9,017 nt of DNA from an uncultured Actinomycetes bacterium (GCA_903960645.1 CAJCBN010000495.1:1-9017), one strand, 5' to 3'; positions 1 through 7,052 are shown, counted from the stretch's first letter. Program-made: numbers and translations. Notes: a model not told the origin generated them from the letters alone.

Positions 1-34
1 GACTAGACCTGCCCGGTCGCAGACGCGGGGCCGG

Positions 35-40
35 TAGACT
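35..40 (+). promoter_or_regulatory. putative -10 box for a leaderless radical SAM mRNA
   Basis: TAGACT fits a TAnnnT -10 hexamer and ends exactly six bases before the GTG start at 47, so a transcript starting the usual distance downstream would begin at or near the start codon. There is no Shine-Dalgarno sequence in the remaining bases. No convincing -35 is visible in the 34 bases upstream. The same six-base spacing recurs before the ATG at 7657, which supports the call. It is sequence inference only. Confidence 0.4.
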
Positions 41-46
41 CCGAGC

Positions 47-1816
47 GTGGAGCAGCACTCCCTCCAGCCGCGCATCGAGCGCCTCCTGACCGAGGTCGAG
101 AAGCCCAGCCGCTATATCGGCGGCGAGACGAACGAGACGGTCAAGCCCGACGCCGCCGTTCGCGTGGCCTTCGCCTACCCCGATGCGTACGAGGTAGGCA
201 TCTCGAATCAGGCCCTGCAGATCCTCTACGGGCTGGTCAACGACCGCACCGAGGCCGCCGCGGAGCGCGTCTACTGCCCGTGGCCCGACATGGCCGACGC
301 CATGCGCCGCGAGGGCGTGCCGCTGTTCACCCTTGAGACGTGGCGCCCCGTGCGCGACGTCGACCTGTTCGGCATCACGCTGCAGGCTGAGCTGACGTAC
401 TCGAACGTGCTCGAGCTGATTGACCTCGCGCAGATCCCGCTGCGCGCGTCCGAGCGGGATGATCGTGACCCGATCGTGCTGGCCGGCGGCCCGAGCGCCT
501 CCAACCCGATGCCCCTCGCGCACTTCATCGACGCGTTCTTCATGGGTGAGGCCGAGGAGGGGATGGAGCGCATCGTCGCCATCCTCGACGAGGTGAAGGG
601 CCGTGAGGAGCGCCTCGACCGTCTGGCCGAGCTGCCCTTCCTGTACCTGCCCGCCCGCGGCGAGCAGCCCGTCGAGCGGGCGATCTTCGCCGACTTCGCG
701 ATCGACACGGCGCCGACGAAGCCGGTCGTGCCGTACGCCAGCGCGATCTTCTCGCGGGCCTCGGTCGAGGTCATGCGCGGCTGTACCCGCGGCTGTCGCT
801 TCTGCCACGCGGGCACGTGGTACCGGCCGGTGCGCGAGCGCCCGGTCGAGGACGTCGTCACGGCGGGCCTCGCGCAGCTCGAGTGCACGGGCTACGACGA
901 GCTGTCCCTCACGTCGCTCGCCACGAGCGACTACTCGGGCGTCGCCCGGGCGATCAAGGAGATCAAGGCGGCCAAGCCCGACCTGCACCTGTCGCTGCCC
1001 TCCAACCGTGTGGACACGGGCCCGGTGGCGCTCGCCGCGGCCGCCAACACCCGTCAGCGTTCGATCACGATGGCACCCGAGGCGGCGACGCAGCGGATGC
1101 GCGACATCATCTGCAAGACGATCACCGGCGAGATGATCGAGCAGGCGATCGACTCGGCCTTCGCGGCCGGGTACACCAGCCTCAAGCTGTACTTCATGAT
1201 CGGCCTGCCGCTCGAGACCTTCGCAGAGGTCCAGGGCATCGTCGATCTCGGCTTCAAGGCGCGCGAGATTGGGCGCGCGCACCTCGGCGAGGGCGGCAAG
1301 TTCACCGTGCACGTCTCCGCCTCGAACTTCGTGCCGAAGCCGCACACGCCGTTCCAGTGGAGCGGCATGGCGCCGCCGGACCAGCTGCGCGTGAAGCAGG
1401 ACTACCTGCGTCGCGCGCTGAAGGGGCGCCAGCTCAAGCTTTCCCTCCACGATGTGCGAACGAGCATGCTCGAAGGAGCGCTCGGTCGGGGAGATTCGAT
1501 CACCGGGGATGTTCTCGAGACGGCGTGGCGCGCAGGAGCGCGCTTCGACGCCTGGTCGGAGCACCACCGCGAGGAGTTCTGGCGCGACGCTTTCGCCGCC
1601 GCCGGACGCGACCTCGAGGTGGAGGCGACGCGCGAGCGCGATCCCCTCGACCCGCTGCCGTGGGATCACGTGCGCAGCGGTGTTTCCAAGGAGTTCCTGC
1701 TGGATGAGTGGTGGCAGAGTCGCGCCGAACGGCCGACCGGGGATTGCCGATGGGATGGCTGCAGCGATTGCGGCGCCTGTGTCGGCCCCGTTCGGAACCG
1801 GTTGGTGGAGGCCTGA
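47..1816 (+). CDS. TIGR03960-type radical SAM protein (B12-binding-like N-terminus)
   Basis: A 589-residue protein of the uncharacterised radical SAM family annotated as TIGR03960. The N-terminal part (about 20-180) has the family start PSRYIGGE and an AFAYPDAYEVGISN stretch of the B12-binding-like fold, but I see no DxHxxG cobalamin ligand motif. The radical SAM core begins near residue 235, with the CxxxCxxC [4Fe-4S] motif at C246, C250 and C253, followed by MAPEAATQRMR (342-352) and MIGLPLET (384-391). The C-terminus has a second cysteine cluster, C567, C572, C575 and C578 (CRWDGCSDCGAC), which could bind an auxiliary Fe-S cluster or zinc. The GTG start at 47 gives the family N-terminus with a likely leaderless -10 upstream. 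The stop overlaps an ATG by one base (TGATG) and the DUF2344 partner follows. In some genomes the two are fused; here they are separate. The substrate is unknown, and RNA or ribosome modification is only a contextual guess. Confidence 0.93.
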   Translation: MEQHSLQPRIERLLTEVEKPSRYIGGETNETVKPDAAVRVAFAYPDAYEVGISNQALQILYGLVNDRTEAAAERVYCPWPDMADAMRREGVPLFTLETWRPVRDVDLFGITLQAELTYSNVLELIDLAQIPLRASERDDRDPIVLAGGPSASNPMPLAHFIDAFFMGEAEEGMERIVAILDEVKGREERLDRLAELPFLYLPARGEQPVERAIFADFAIDTAPTKPVVPYASAIFSRASVEVMRGCTRGCRFCHAGTWYRPVRERPVEDVVTAGLAQLECTGYDELSLTSLATSDYSGVARAIKEIKAAKPDLHLSLPSNRVDTGPVALAAAANTRQRSITMAPEAATQRMRDIICKTITGEMIEQAIDSAFAAGYTSLKLYFMIGLPLETFAEVQGIVDLGFKAREIGRAHLGEGGKFTVHVSASNFVPKPHTPFQWSGMAPPDQLRVKQDYLRRALKGRQLKLSLHDVRTSMLEGALGRGDSITGDVLETAWRAGARFDAWSEHHREEFWRDAFAAAGRDLEVEATRERDPLDPLPWDHVRSGVSKEFLLDEWWQSRAERPTGDCRWDGCSDCGACVGPVRNRLVEA

Positions 1817-1845
1817 TGCCGCACATTCCGCAGCGCCAACCGTGA
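1816..1845 (+). other. nine-codon micro-ORF linking radical SAM and DUF2344 genes
   Basis: The ATG at 1816 overlaps the radical SAM stop as TGATG and has a strong Shine-Dalgarno (GTGGAGG, 1805-1811) four bases upstream. It reads MPHIPQRQP and stops at TGA 1843-1845, which overlaps the GTG start of the next gene as GTGA. The DUF2344 GTG itself has no visible Shine-Dalgarno, so this micro-ORF could pass ribosomes on by termination-reinitiation. The alternative is that it is a frameshifted true N-terminus or chance. The layout is seen directly; translation is inferred. Confidence 0.4.
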
Positions 1846-2495
1846 GGATCGAGCTCCGCCTCGCCATTCGGGACCGCGCACGGTTCCTCAGCCATCTCGA
1901 GATGGTTGATCTGCTGCTGGCCGCGTTCCGTCGGGCCGGCTACGAGATCAGCCTCTCCAACGGCCTCCGTCCCCGGCCCGTCATCAGCCTCGCGCTCGCG
2001 CGCGGCGTCGGCGTCGCCTCCGAGGACGAGCACTGCACCATCGAGCTCGTGGGTGACAGCCACGACCTCGACGAACTGATCGAGCGCCTCGCGGCCACGT
2101 GCCCGCGCGGCGTCGTACCACTGGCTGCCCGACCTGCCGGCCCCAAGGCCGTCGCCGTCGGTGCCACCTACCGCATCGAGTTCGATGCACCGGGCGACCT
2201 CGTCGCCCTAGCCGTCGACGCGTACCGCGCGTCGCCGGAGCTTCCCATCGAGCGCCGCAGCCCGAAGCAGCGGCGCACCGTCGACGTGAAGCGCTTTGCC
2301 CCCGAGCCTCGGCTCGAGGGCAGCGCGATCGTCGTCGAGATTGCCATCCACGAGGATGGCTCCGCCAAGCCGGACGAGGTCGTCCGCGCGCTCACACGCT
2401 GCGCGAACGCCGACCTCCCGCTGGCTGGAGTCACCCGACTAGCCGTCGCCATGGCGCCCAAACCGGCGCGTATGGCGGCAACGGAGACCACATGA
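1842..2495 (+). CDS. TIGR03936/DUF2344 radical SAM-linked protein
   Basis: A 217-residue protein of the family that accompanies TIGR03960 radical SAM enzymes, as a separate gene or as a C-terminal fusion. Recognisable signatures are RFLSHLEMVDLLLAAFRRAG (14-33, family pattern RFLSHLD...RALRRA), then SLSNGLRPRPVISLALARGVGV (37-58), and SPKQRRTVDVKRF (140-152) in the C-terminal half. GTG 1842 is chosen because it starts the conserved MRIELRLAIRD strand and matches the family length; the frame is open further upstream but that region lies inside the radical SAM gene. There is no Shine-Dalgarno before this GTG, so translation probably depends on the upstream gene or the micro-ORF ending in GTGA. 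Its stop overlaps the RNase ATG as ATGA (2492-2495), pointing to coupling. The molecular role is not established; it presumably works with the radical SAM enzyme in the cytoplasm. Confidence 0.88.
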   Translation: MRIELRLAIRDRARFLSHLEMVDLLLAAFRRAGYEISLSNGLRPRPVISLALARGVGVASEDEHCTIELVGDSHDLDELIERLAATCPRGVVPLAARPAGPKAVAVGATYRIEFDAPGDLVALAVDAYRASPELPIERRSPKQRRTVDVKRFAPEPRLEGSAIVVEIAIHEDGSAKPDEVVRALTRCANADLPLAGVTRLAVAMAPKPARMAATETT

Positions 2496-5023
2496 AGAAG
2501 ATCCTGATCTCGGCCGATGCCTACGAGACGAAGGCGGCGTTGATCGAAGACGACCGCGTCGTCGAGACGTACATCGAGCGTGAGGAGCGACGTTCGCTGC
2601 TCGGCAACATCTACCTGGCCAAGGTTGACACCGTCCTGCCCGGCATGGAGGCGGCCTTCGTCGACGCCGGCATGGACAAGAACGCGTTCCTGCACGTGGC
2701 GGAGATCCGCATCGACGGGCTCGACCAGCGCGCACGTCGGTCCAAGCGCATCCAGGACCTCGTCAAGGGCGGCCAGTCGCTGCTCGTGCAGGTCACGAAG
2801 GACCCGATGAAGACGAAGGGCGCGCGCGTGACGATGGACGTCTCGCTGGCGGGCCGCTTCCTCGTCTACGTGCCGGACGGCGAGGGCGGTGGCGTCTCCA
2901 AGCGCCTGCCCGACGGTGAGCGCGACCGCCTGCGCGACCTCGTCAAGCAGCTCAAGCCGCGCCTCGGCGGCGGCCTGATCGTCCGCACCGCCGCGCGCGG
3001 GGCAGAGCTGGCCGAGTTGGAGCGCGATCTCGCGCTGCTGGAGGACCAGTGGGAGGGCATCCTCGAGCGCATCAAGAGCGCCAAGGCGCCGTCCCTGATC
3101 CACGCTGAGGTGGACATCGCCCTCAGCCTCGTTCGTGACGACTTCCGCCAGGACGTCGACGAGCTGATCGTCGACAACGAGGCGATGTACGACCGCATCG
3201 TGTCCTACGTGCAGGAGCGCAGCCCCGAGCTCGCCGACCGGGTCAGGCGCCACACGGCCCAGACCGAGCTGCTGCGCCGCTACGGCGTTGACGAGGCGAT
3301 CGAGAGCACGCTCAAGCGCCGCGTCGACCTCCCGTCCGGCGGCTACCTGCTGTTCGACTACGCCGAGGCCTTCACGATCGTCGACGTCAACACGGGACGC
3401 TTTGTCGGCAAGGGCCGGCTGGAGGACACGATCCTCCACAACAACCTCGAGTCCGCCCGCGAGGTCGTCCGCCAGCTGCGGCTGCGCGATCTGGGCGGCA
3501 TCATCGTGATCGACTTCGTCGACATGGAGTCGAAGACGAATCGCGACCAGGTCATCGCGGCGCTCAAGGAGGAGCTCGCGAAGGACCGGTCCAAGGTCTA
3601 CCTCGTGTCGATCAGCCCGCTTGGGCTCGTCGAGATGACGCGCCAGAACGTCACGGACGGCGTGCGCGAGATCATGACCACCGAGTGCACCTGCTGCAGC
3701 GGTGAGGGGCGCGTCCTGAGCGACGAGACGATCGCCCTCGACAACCTGCGCACGCTCCGCCGTCAGGCGACGCTGTCGAGCTCGGAGGCGTTCCTCGTCG
3801 AGGCCAACGCCGCCGTCGCGGCGCGCATGATGGGCCCCGGCGGCACGCGCCTCGAGGAGCTCGAGCGCGACACCGGCAAGCACTTCTCGATCGTCGCCCT
3901 GGATGACGTGCCGCGCGAGCGCTGCGAGTTCGTCAAGCACGGCAAGGTCAGCGAGGTGCTGGAGGACGCGATCCCGGTCGAGATCGGCCAGGAGCTGGAG
4001 GTCAAGGTCTCCGAGCCGCACATGTTCCAGGCGGCCGACGCGGTCACGGTGATGGAGGGTGGCTACCGCGTGGTGATCGCCGGTGCCGGTCCGTACCTCG
4101 GCGAGACGCACCGCATCAAGATCGAGCGGGTCGGGCGCCTGGAGGCGCACGCCGTCCTGCTCGACGCCGCGCCGATCTCGGAGGAGGAGATGATCAAGAT
4201 GGTCGATCCCCGCTCCGACGTGCACGAGCCGCCGCGGCTCGTCGGGGAGCGCATCGATCTTGAGGGCAACAAGCGCAAGGGCAAGCGCAGTCGGACACCG
4301 TCCGCGACGATCGATACGCCCACGGGCGACATGACGGCCTCCGTCGGGGAGGAGACCGAGCCGCTCGACAAGCCGGTCGAGCCCGAGGTGGTCGAGGAGG
4401 CAGTCCTGCTCGACGAGGACGGCAACCCGGTCGAGCGGCCCGCGCGCTCGCGCAGCCGCCGCAAGCCCGCCAAGGTCGATGGCGACACCGCTGCCGGCGA
4501 GGGTGATGATGAGTCGTCCGACGAGGACGAGGCTGACGATGAGACGACTGCCGATGGCACGCGGCCGAAGCGTCGTCGTCGCGGCCGTCGTGGCGGCGCC
4601 CGCCGTCGCACGGGCGTGGCCGGCGAGGAGGGCGCAGCGCCGTCCGACGGCGAGCAGGAGCGCGCTGAGGGTGGTGGGGATCGCGAGGAGGCCGTGTCGG
4701 CTCCCGCGGCGTCCGCCGAGGGCGTGGAGGGCGAGGGCCCGGCACGACCCAAGCGCCGCCGCAGCCGCGGTGGCCGTGGCCGTTCCCGTAGTGGCTCGGG
4801 AGCCGGTAACGGCGAGGGCGGCGGCAACCGCGAGGGCGGCAATGGTCGCGCCACGGTTCCGGGCGGGGACAGCGCCCGCTCCGAGGCGGACCCGAAGCCC
4901 CGTGCACCGCGCAGCGAGCGCCCGGACGCGCCCGCGCCGGAGGCTCCCAAGGCCGAGCCGAAGCCCAAGGCTCCGGCCAAGAAGAAGGGCCTGCTGGGGC
5001 GAATCCTCGGTAAGGACGCCTAA
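2492..5023 (+). CDS. rne: Rne/Rng family ribonuclease E/G with long disordered tail
   Basis: An 843-residue single-strand-specific endoribonuclease of the RNase E/G family, acting in rRNA maturation and mRNA decay. The S1 domain lies at about 35-125 (GNIYLAKVDTVLPGMEAAFVDAG). The DNase I-like catalytic part has D298 in FTIVDVN and D341 in IDFVDM, 43 residues apart as in E. coli D303/D346. The Zn-link is C399/C402 (CTCCSGEG), used for dimerisation in E. coli. After it come a KH-like segment with a GPGG loop (about 434-470) and a TRAM-like beta segment (about 495-558). Residues 590-843 look disordered: an acidic run (669-683), two KRRR/RGG-type basic patches (691-708 and 752-770), a Gly-rich stretch and a Pro/Ala/Lys end finishing in KKKGLLGRILGKDA. 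The ATG at 2492 has GGAG five bases upstream and gives the family N-terminus MKKILISADAYETKAAL. It overlaps the DUF2344 stop by four bases. Confidence 0.96.
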   Translation: MKKILISADAYETKAALIEDDRVVETYIEREERRSLLGNIYLAKVDTVLPGMEAAFVDAGMDKNAFLHVAEIRIDGLDQRARRSKRIQDLVKGGQSLLVQVTKDPMKTKGARVTMDVSLAGRFLVYVPDGEGGGVSKRLPDGERDRLRDLVKQLKPRLGGGLIVRTAARGAELAELERDLALLEDQWEGILERIKSAKAPSLIHAEVDIALSLVRDDFRQDVDELIVDNEAMYDRIVSYVQERSPELADRVRRHTAQTELLRRYGVDEAIESTLKRRVDLPSGGYLLFDYAEAFTIVDVNTGRFVGKGRLEDTILHNNLESAREVVRQLRLRDLGGIIVIDFVDMESKTNRDQVIAALKEELAKDRSKVYLVSISPLGLVEMTRQNVTDGVREIMTTECTCCSGEGRVLSDETIALDNLRTLRRQATLSSSEAFLVEANAAVAARMMGPGGTRLEELERDTGKHFSIVALDDVPRERCEFVKHGKVSEVLEDAIPVEIGQELEVKVSEPHMFQAADAVTVMEGGYRVVIAGAGPYLGETHRIKIERVGRLEAHAVLLDAAPISEEEMIKMVDPRSDVHEPPRLVGERIDLEGNKRKGKRSRTPSATIDTPTGDMTASVGEETEPLDKPVEPEVVEEAVLLDEDGNPVERPARSRSRRKPAKVDGDTAAGEGDDESSDEDEADDETTADGTRPKRRRRGRRGGARRRTGVAGEEGAAPSDGEQERAEGGGDREEAVSAPAASAEGVEGEGPARPKRRRSRGGRGRSRSGSGAGNGEGGGNREGGNGRATVPGGDSARSEADPKPRAPRSERPDAPAPEAPKAEPKPKAPAKKKGLLGRILGKDA

Positions 5024-5030
5024 TCAGGTG

Positions 5031-5065
5031 GCAGAGAAGCGGAGCCTTGGGCTTCGCTTCTCTGC
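5031..5065 (+). terminator. 16-bp hairpin between rne and rplU, terminator or leader
   Basis: The arms GCAGAGAAGCGGAGCC (5031-5046) and GGCTTCGCTTCTCTGC (5050-5065) pair over 16 bp, including one G-U, around a TTG loop. It starts seven bases after the RNase stop and ends 48 bases before the rplU ATG. The tail after it (TACGTTCT) is only weakly T-rich, so a canonical intrinsic terminator is uncertain. It could be a partial terminator, an mRNA processing or stability element, or part of a bL21 leader. TACGTT at 5066-5071 could also be read as a -10 for rplU. Confidence 0.6.
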
Positions 5066-5113
5066 TACGTTCTCGCCCGTTGCCGCAGGTCGCGGCCCGT
5101 CTTGAGGTCAAGC

Positions 5114-5461
5114 ATGTTCGCAGTCATCGCAGTCGGCGGTAAGCAGTACCGCGTAATCAAGGGTGAGTACCTCGTCGTCGATCGCCTGGCGGTTGACGAG
5201 GGCGGCACGTTCGCGCCCGTCGTCGTGCTCGCCTCCGACGGCAAGACGACCGCCGCCACGGCCGATGCCTGCAAGGGCGTCAAGGTCTCGGCGCGCGTTC
5301 GCGAGCACAAGCTCGGCCCCAAGATCAACATCCGCACGTACAAGGCGAAGAAGAGCAGCTCGCGCCGCATGGGCTACCGCTCGCGGCAGAGCGTGATCGA
5401 GATCGAGTCGATCTCCTTCGGCAAGAGCACCCCGGCCAAGGAGGCTGACAGTGGCGCATAA
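5114..5461 (+). CDS. rplU: 50S ribosomal protein bL21
   Basis: Encodes a 115-residue bL21, which binds 23S rRNA in the large subunit. The N-terminus MFAVIAVGGKQYRVIKGEYL is the classic L21 start, and a basic RNA-binding stretch YKAKKSSSRRMGYRSRQSVIEIE (75-97) replaces the common KxxYRRKxGHRQ signature in a diverged form. It is slightly longer than the usual ~103 residues because of a short charged tail (KSTPAKEADSGA). ATG 5114 is chosen over an in-frame TTG at 5102 because the protein then begins as in the family and GAGG (5104-5107) lies six bases upstream. It is separated from rne by the hairpin at 5031-5065 and overlaps rpmA by 11 bases, so bL21 and bL27 are probably made together. The rplU-rpmA-obgE order is widely conserved in bacteria. 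Confidence 0.96.
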   Translation: MFAVIAVGGKQYRVIKGEYLVVDRLAVDEGGTFAPVVVLASDGKTTAATADACKGVKVSARVREHKLGPKINIRTYKAKKSSSRRMGYRSRQSVIEIESISFGKSTPAKEADSGA

Positions 5462-5708
5462 GAAGGGCCTCGGCTCCTCCAAGAACGGTCGCGACTCCCA
5501 GTCGAAGCGGCTCGGCGTGAAGGTCTTCGGCGGTCAGACGATCCGCGCCGGCGGCATCATCGTGCGCCAGCGTGGCACGCGCTTCAACCCCGGCGCCGGC
5601 GTCGGCATCGGCGTGGATCACACGATCTTCGCCAAGCAGGACGGCATCGTCGAGTTCGGTCAGCGTCGCGGCAAGCGCTTCATCTCGGTCGTCTCGGCCG
5701 AGGCCTGA
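5451..5708 (+). CDS. rpmA: 50S ribosomal protein bL27
   Basis: Encodes an 85-residue bL27. In the ribosome its N-terminal tail reaches toward the peptidyl transferase centre. The N-terminus MAHKKGLGSSKNGRDSQSKR and the following KVFGGQTIRAGGIIVRQRGT are near-canonical, and the protein ends after KRFISVVSAEA at normal length. It lacks the Firmicutes-type N-terminal extension that is removed by the Prp protease, so the mature tail begins directly after the initiator Met. The GTG start at 5451 is set by a near-perfect Shine-Dalgarno (AAGGAGG, 5438-5444) six bases upstream, embedded in the end of rplU. It overlaps rplU by 11 bases and is followed after 15 bases by obgE. Confidence 0.97.
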   Translation: MAHKKGLGSSKNGRDSQSKRLGVKVFGGQTIRAGGIIVRQRGTRFNPGAGVGIGVDHTIFAKQDGIVEFGQRRGKRFISVVSAEA

Positions 5709-5717
5709 TCCGGAGCA

Positions 5718-5742
5718 CCGCCCGTGTTCTCCGACCGGGCGG
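5718..5742 (+). promoter_or_regulatory. GC hairpin that would enclose the obgE start codon
   Basis: CCGCCCG (5718-5724) can pair over 7 bp, all G-C, with CGGGCGG (5736-5742), leaving an 11-base loop. The first base of the obgE GTG (5724) falls in the 5' arm and the rest of the codon in the loop, while the Shine-Dalgarno GGAG (5712-5715) stays free. This could tie obgE translation to ribosomes leaving rpmA. Such GC pairing also arises by chance in this base composition. Confidence 0.3.
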
Positions 5743-7052
5743 CGATCTACGTCGCAGCGGGACGCGGTGGCGATGGCGCGGTCGCGTTTCGTCGCGAGAA
5801 GTTCGTGCCGCGCGGCGGCCCTTCGGGTGGTGACGGTGGCAACGGCGGCAGCGTCGTGCTCGTCGCCGACTCCTCGCTGCGCGACCTGACGGCGATCCGG
5901 AACAACCCGCACCTGACGGCCGACGACGGCCATGGTGGTGAGGGCTCCAACCGCACCGGCTCGATGGGCGTCGACCTGATCGTGCCCGTCCCGGTCGGTA
6001 CGCAGGTGCTGGACGAAGACGACACGCTGCTGGTAGACCTCGCGCGTCCGGGGGCGACGGCGATCATCGCCCAGGGTGGCCGCGGCGGCGCGGGCAACCG
6101 CCGCTTCCGCACCGCCGTCCGTCAGGCGCCCCGCACGGCGGAGCTCGGCGGGCTGGGGGAGGAGCTGACGCTCACGCTCCAGCTGAAGCTGCTGGCGGAT
6201 GCCGCCCTGCTCGGCTTCCCGAACATCGGCAAGTCCTCACTGCTGCGGCGCATCTCGAACGCGCGACCGAAGGTCGCGGACTACCCGTTCACCACGATCG
6301 AGCCCGTGCTCGGCGTCGTCGACATCGCCGTCGACCGTCAGATCACCGTGCTCGACGTCCCGGGCCTGCTCGAGGGCGCTTCGGAGGGCCACGGCCTCGG
6401 GCTCGACTTCCTCGCACACCTCGAGCGCGCCCGCCTGCTGCTGCACGTGATCGACGCCAGCCTGCCCACGGAGGAGGCGGTCGCCGGGTTCGTCGCGATC
6501 CACAGCGAGCTCGCCAACTACCAAGAAGAGCTATCGCACCGACCGCGGATCATCATCTTCAACCGCATCGACCTGATCGCAGAGGAGGATCGCGCCGCGT
6601 GCATTGCCGACCTCCGCGCCGGTCTGGCGGCTCTCGGTGACGCTCCGGCCATGCACGACATGGTGCGGGACGAGGAGACCGGCGAGCTGGTGCTGCTGGC
6701 CATCTCCTGCGCGACCGGCGAGGGCGTGCCCGAGCTGGTCGGCACGCTCGCTCGCGTTGTCCCAGAACCGGAGCCCGAGCCGGAGGCCGAGGAGCAGCTG
6801 GCGCAGTATCTCGTTTACCGCCCCGGTCGGGCCGGCGGCGGCCAGATGCGTCTGCTGCGCGACGAGACCGGCGTGCGCATCATCGGCTCGCCGATCGAGG
6901 ACGCCGTCCAGAAGGCGACCGATGCAGAGGCCGAGCAGATCCTGGCCGACTATGTCGAAGAGCGGCGGCTGCTGCCCCTGATGGTCCGCGCCGGCGCGAA
7001 GCAGGGCATCATCGTCAAGATCGGCGACCGCGAGGTGCCGTTCAGTGTCTAA
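5724..7052 (+). CDS. obgE: GTPase ObgE/CgtA
   Basis: A 442-residue Obg GTPase, a 50S assembly and stress-related factor. The Gly-rich Obg fold covers about 1-158 (GRGGDGAVAFRREKFVPRGGPSGGDGG and later GGRGGAGNRRFRT). The G domain carries G1 GFPNIGKS (164-171), G2 YPFTT (187-191), G3 DVPG (211-214) followed by LLEGASEGHGLG, G4 NRID (280-283), and G5 SCA (328-330). The OCT domain fills about 363-440 (YRPGRAGGGQMRLLRDETGV to KIGDREVPF), linked by a PEPEPEPEAEE spacer. G4 differs from the canonical NKxD by Lys to Arg. The GTG start at 5724 has GGAG eight bases upstream and gives the family N-terminus MFSDRAAIYVAAGRGGDG. The gene follows rpmA by 15 bases and overlaps nadD by eight bases, so it is probably co-transcribed and translationally coupled with both. 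Confidence 0.97.
   Translation: MFSDRAAIYVAAGRGGDGAVAFRREKFVPRGGPSGGDGGNGGSVVLVADSSLRDLTAIRNNPHLTADDGHGGEGSNRTGSMGVDLIVPVPVGTQVLDEDDTLLVDLARPGATAIIAQGGRGGAGNRRFRTAVRQAPRTAELGGLGEELTLTLQLKLLADAALLGFPNIGKSSLLRRISNARPKVADYPFTTIEPVLGVVDIAVDRQITVLDVPGLLEGASEGHGLGLDFLAHLERARLLLHVIDASLPTEEAVAGFVAIHSELANYQEELSHRPRIIIFNRIDLIAEEDRAACIADLRAGLAALGDAPAMHDMVRDEETGELVLLAISCATGEGVPELVGTLARVVPEPEPEPEAEEQLAQYLVYRPGRAGGGQMRLLRDETGVRIIGSPIEDAVQKATDAEAEQILADYVEERRLLPLMVRAGAKQGIIVKIGDREVPFSV

Noticed and set aside
2099..2491. In-frame upstream extension of rne
   Set aside because: The extra 131 residues are Arg/Pro-rich shadow sequence overlapping DUF2344. ATG 2492 has a Shine-Dalgarno and gives the conserved N-terminus.
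2168..4225. 685-codon open frame on the minus strand opposite rne
   Set aside because: It lies wholly opposite well-recognised DUF2344 and RNase genes, its translation is low-complexity Leu/Asp/Arg/Val sequence with no family motif, and long antisense frames are expected in GC-rich coding DNA.
4063..4980. 305-codon minus-strand frame opposite the RNase tail
   Set aside because: It is Ser/Arg/Pro/Ala low-complexity sequence, a mirror of the repetitive tail codons, with no recognisable domain.
5102..5113. TTG start for rplU adding four residues
   Set aside because: The TTG covers the GAGG Shine-Dalgarno of the ATG at 5114, and the family begins MFAVI.
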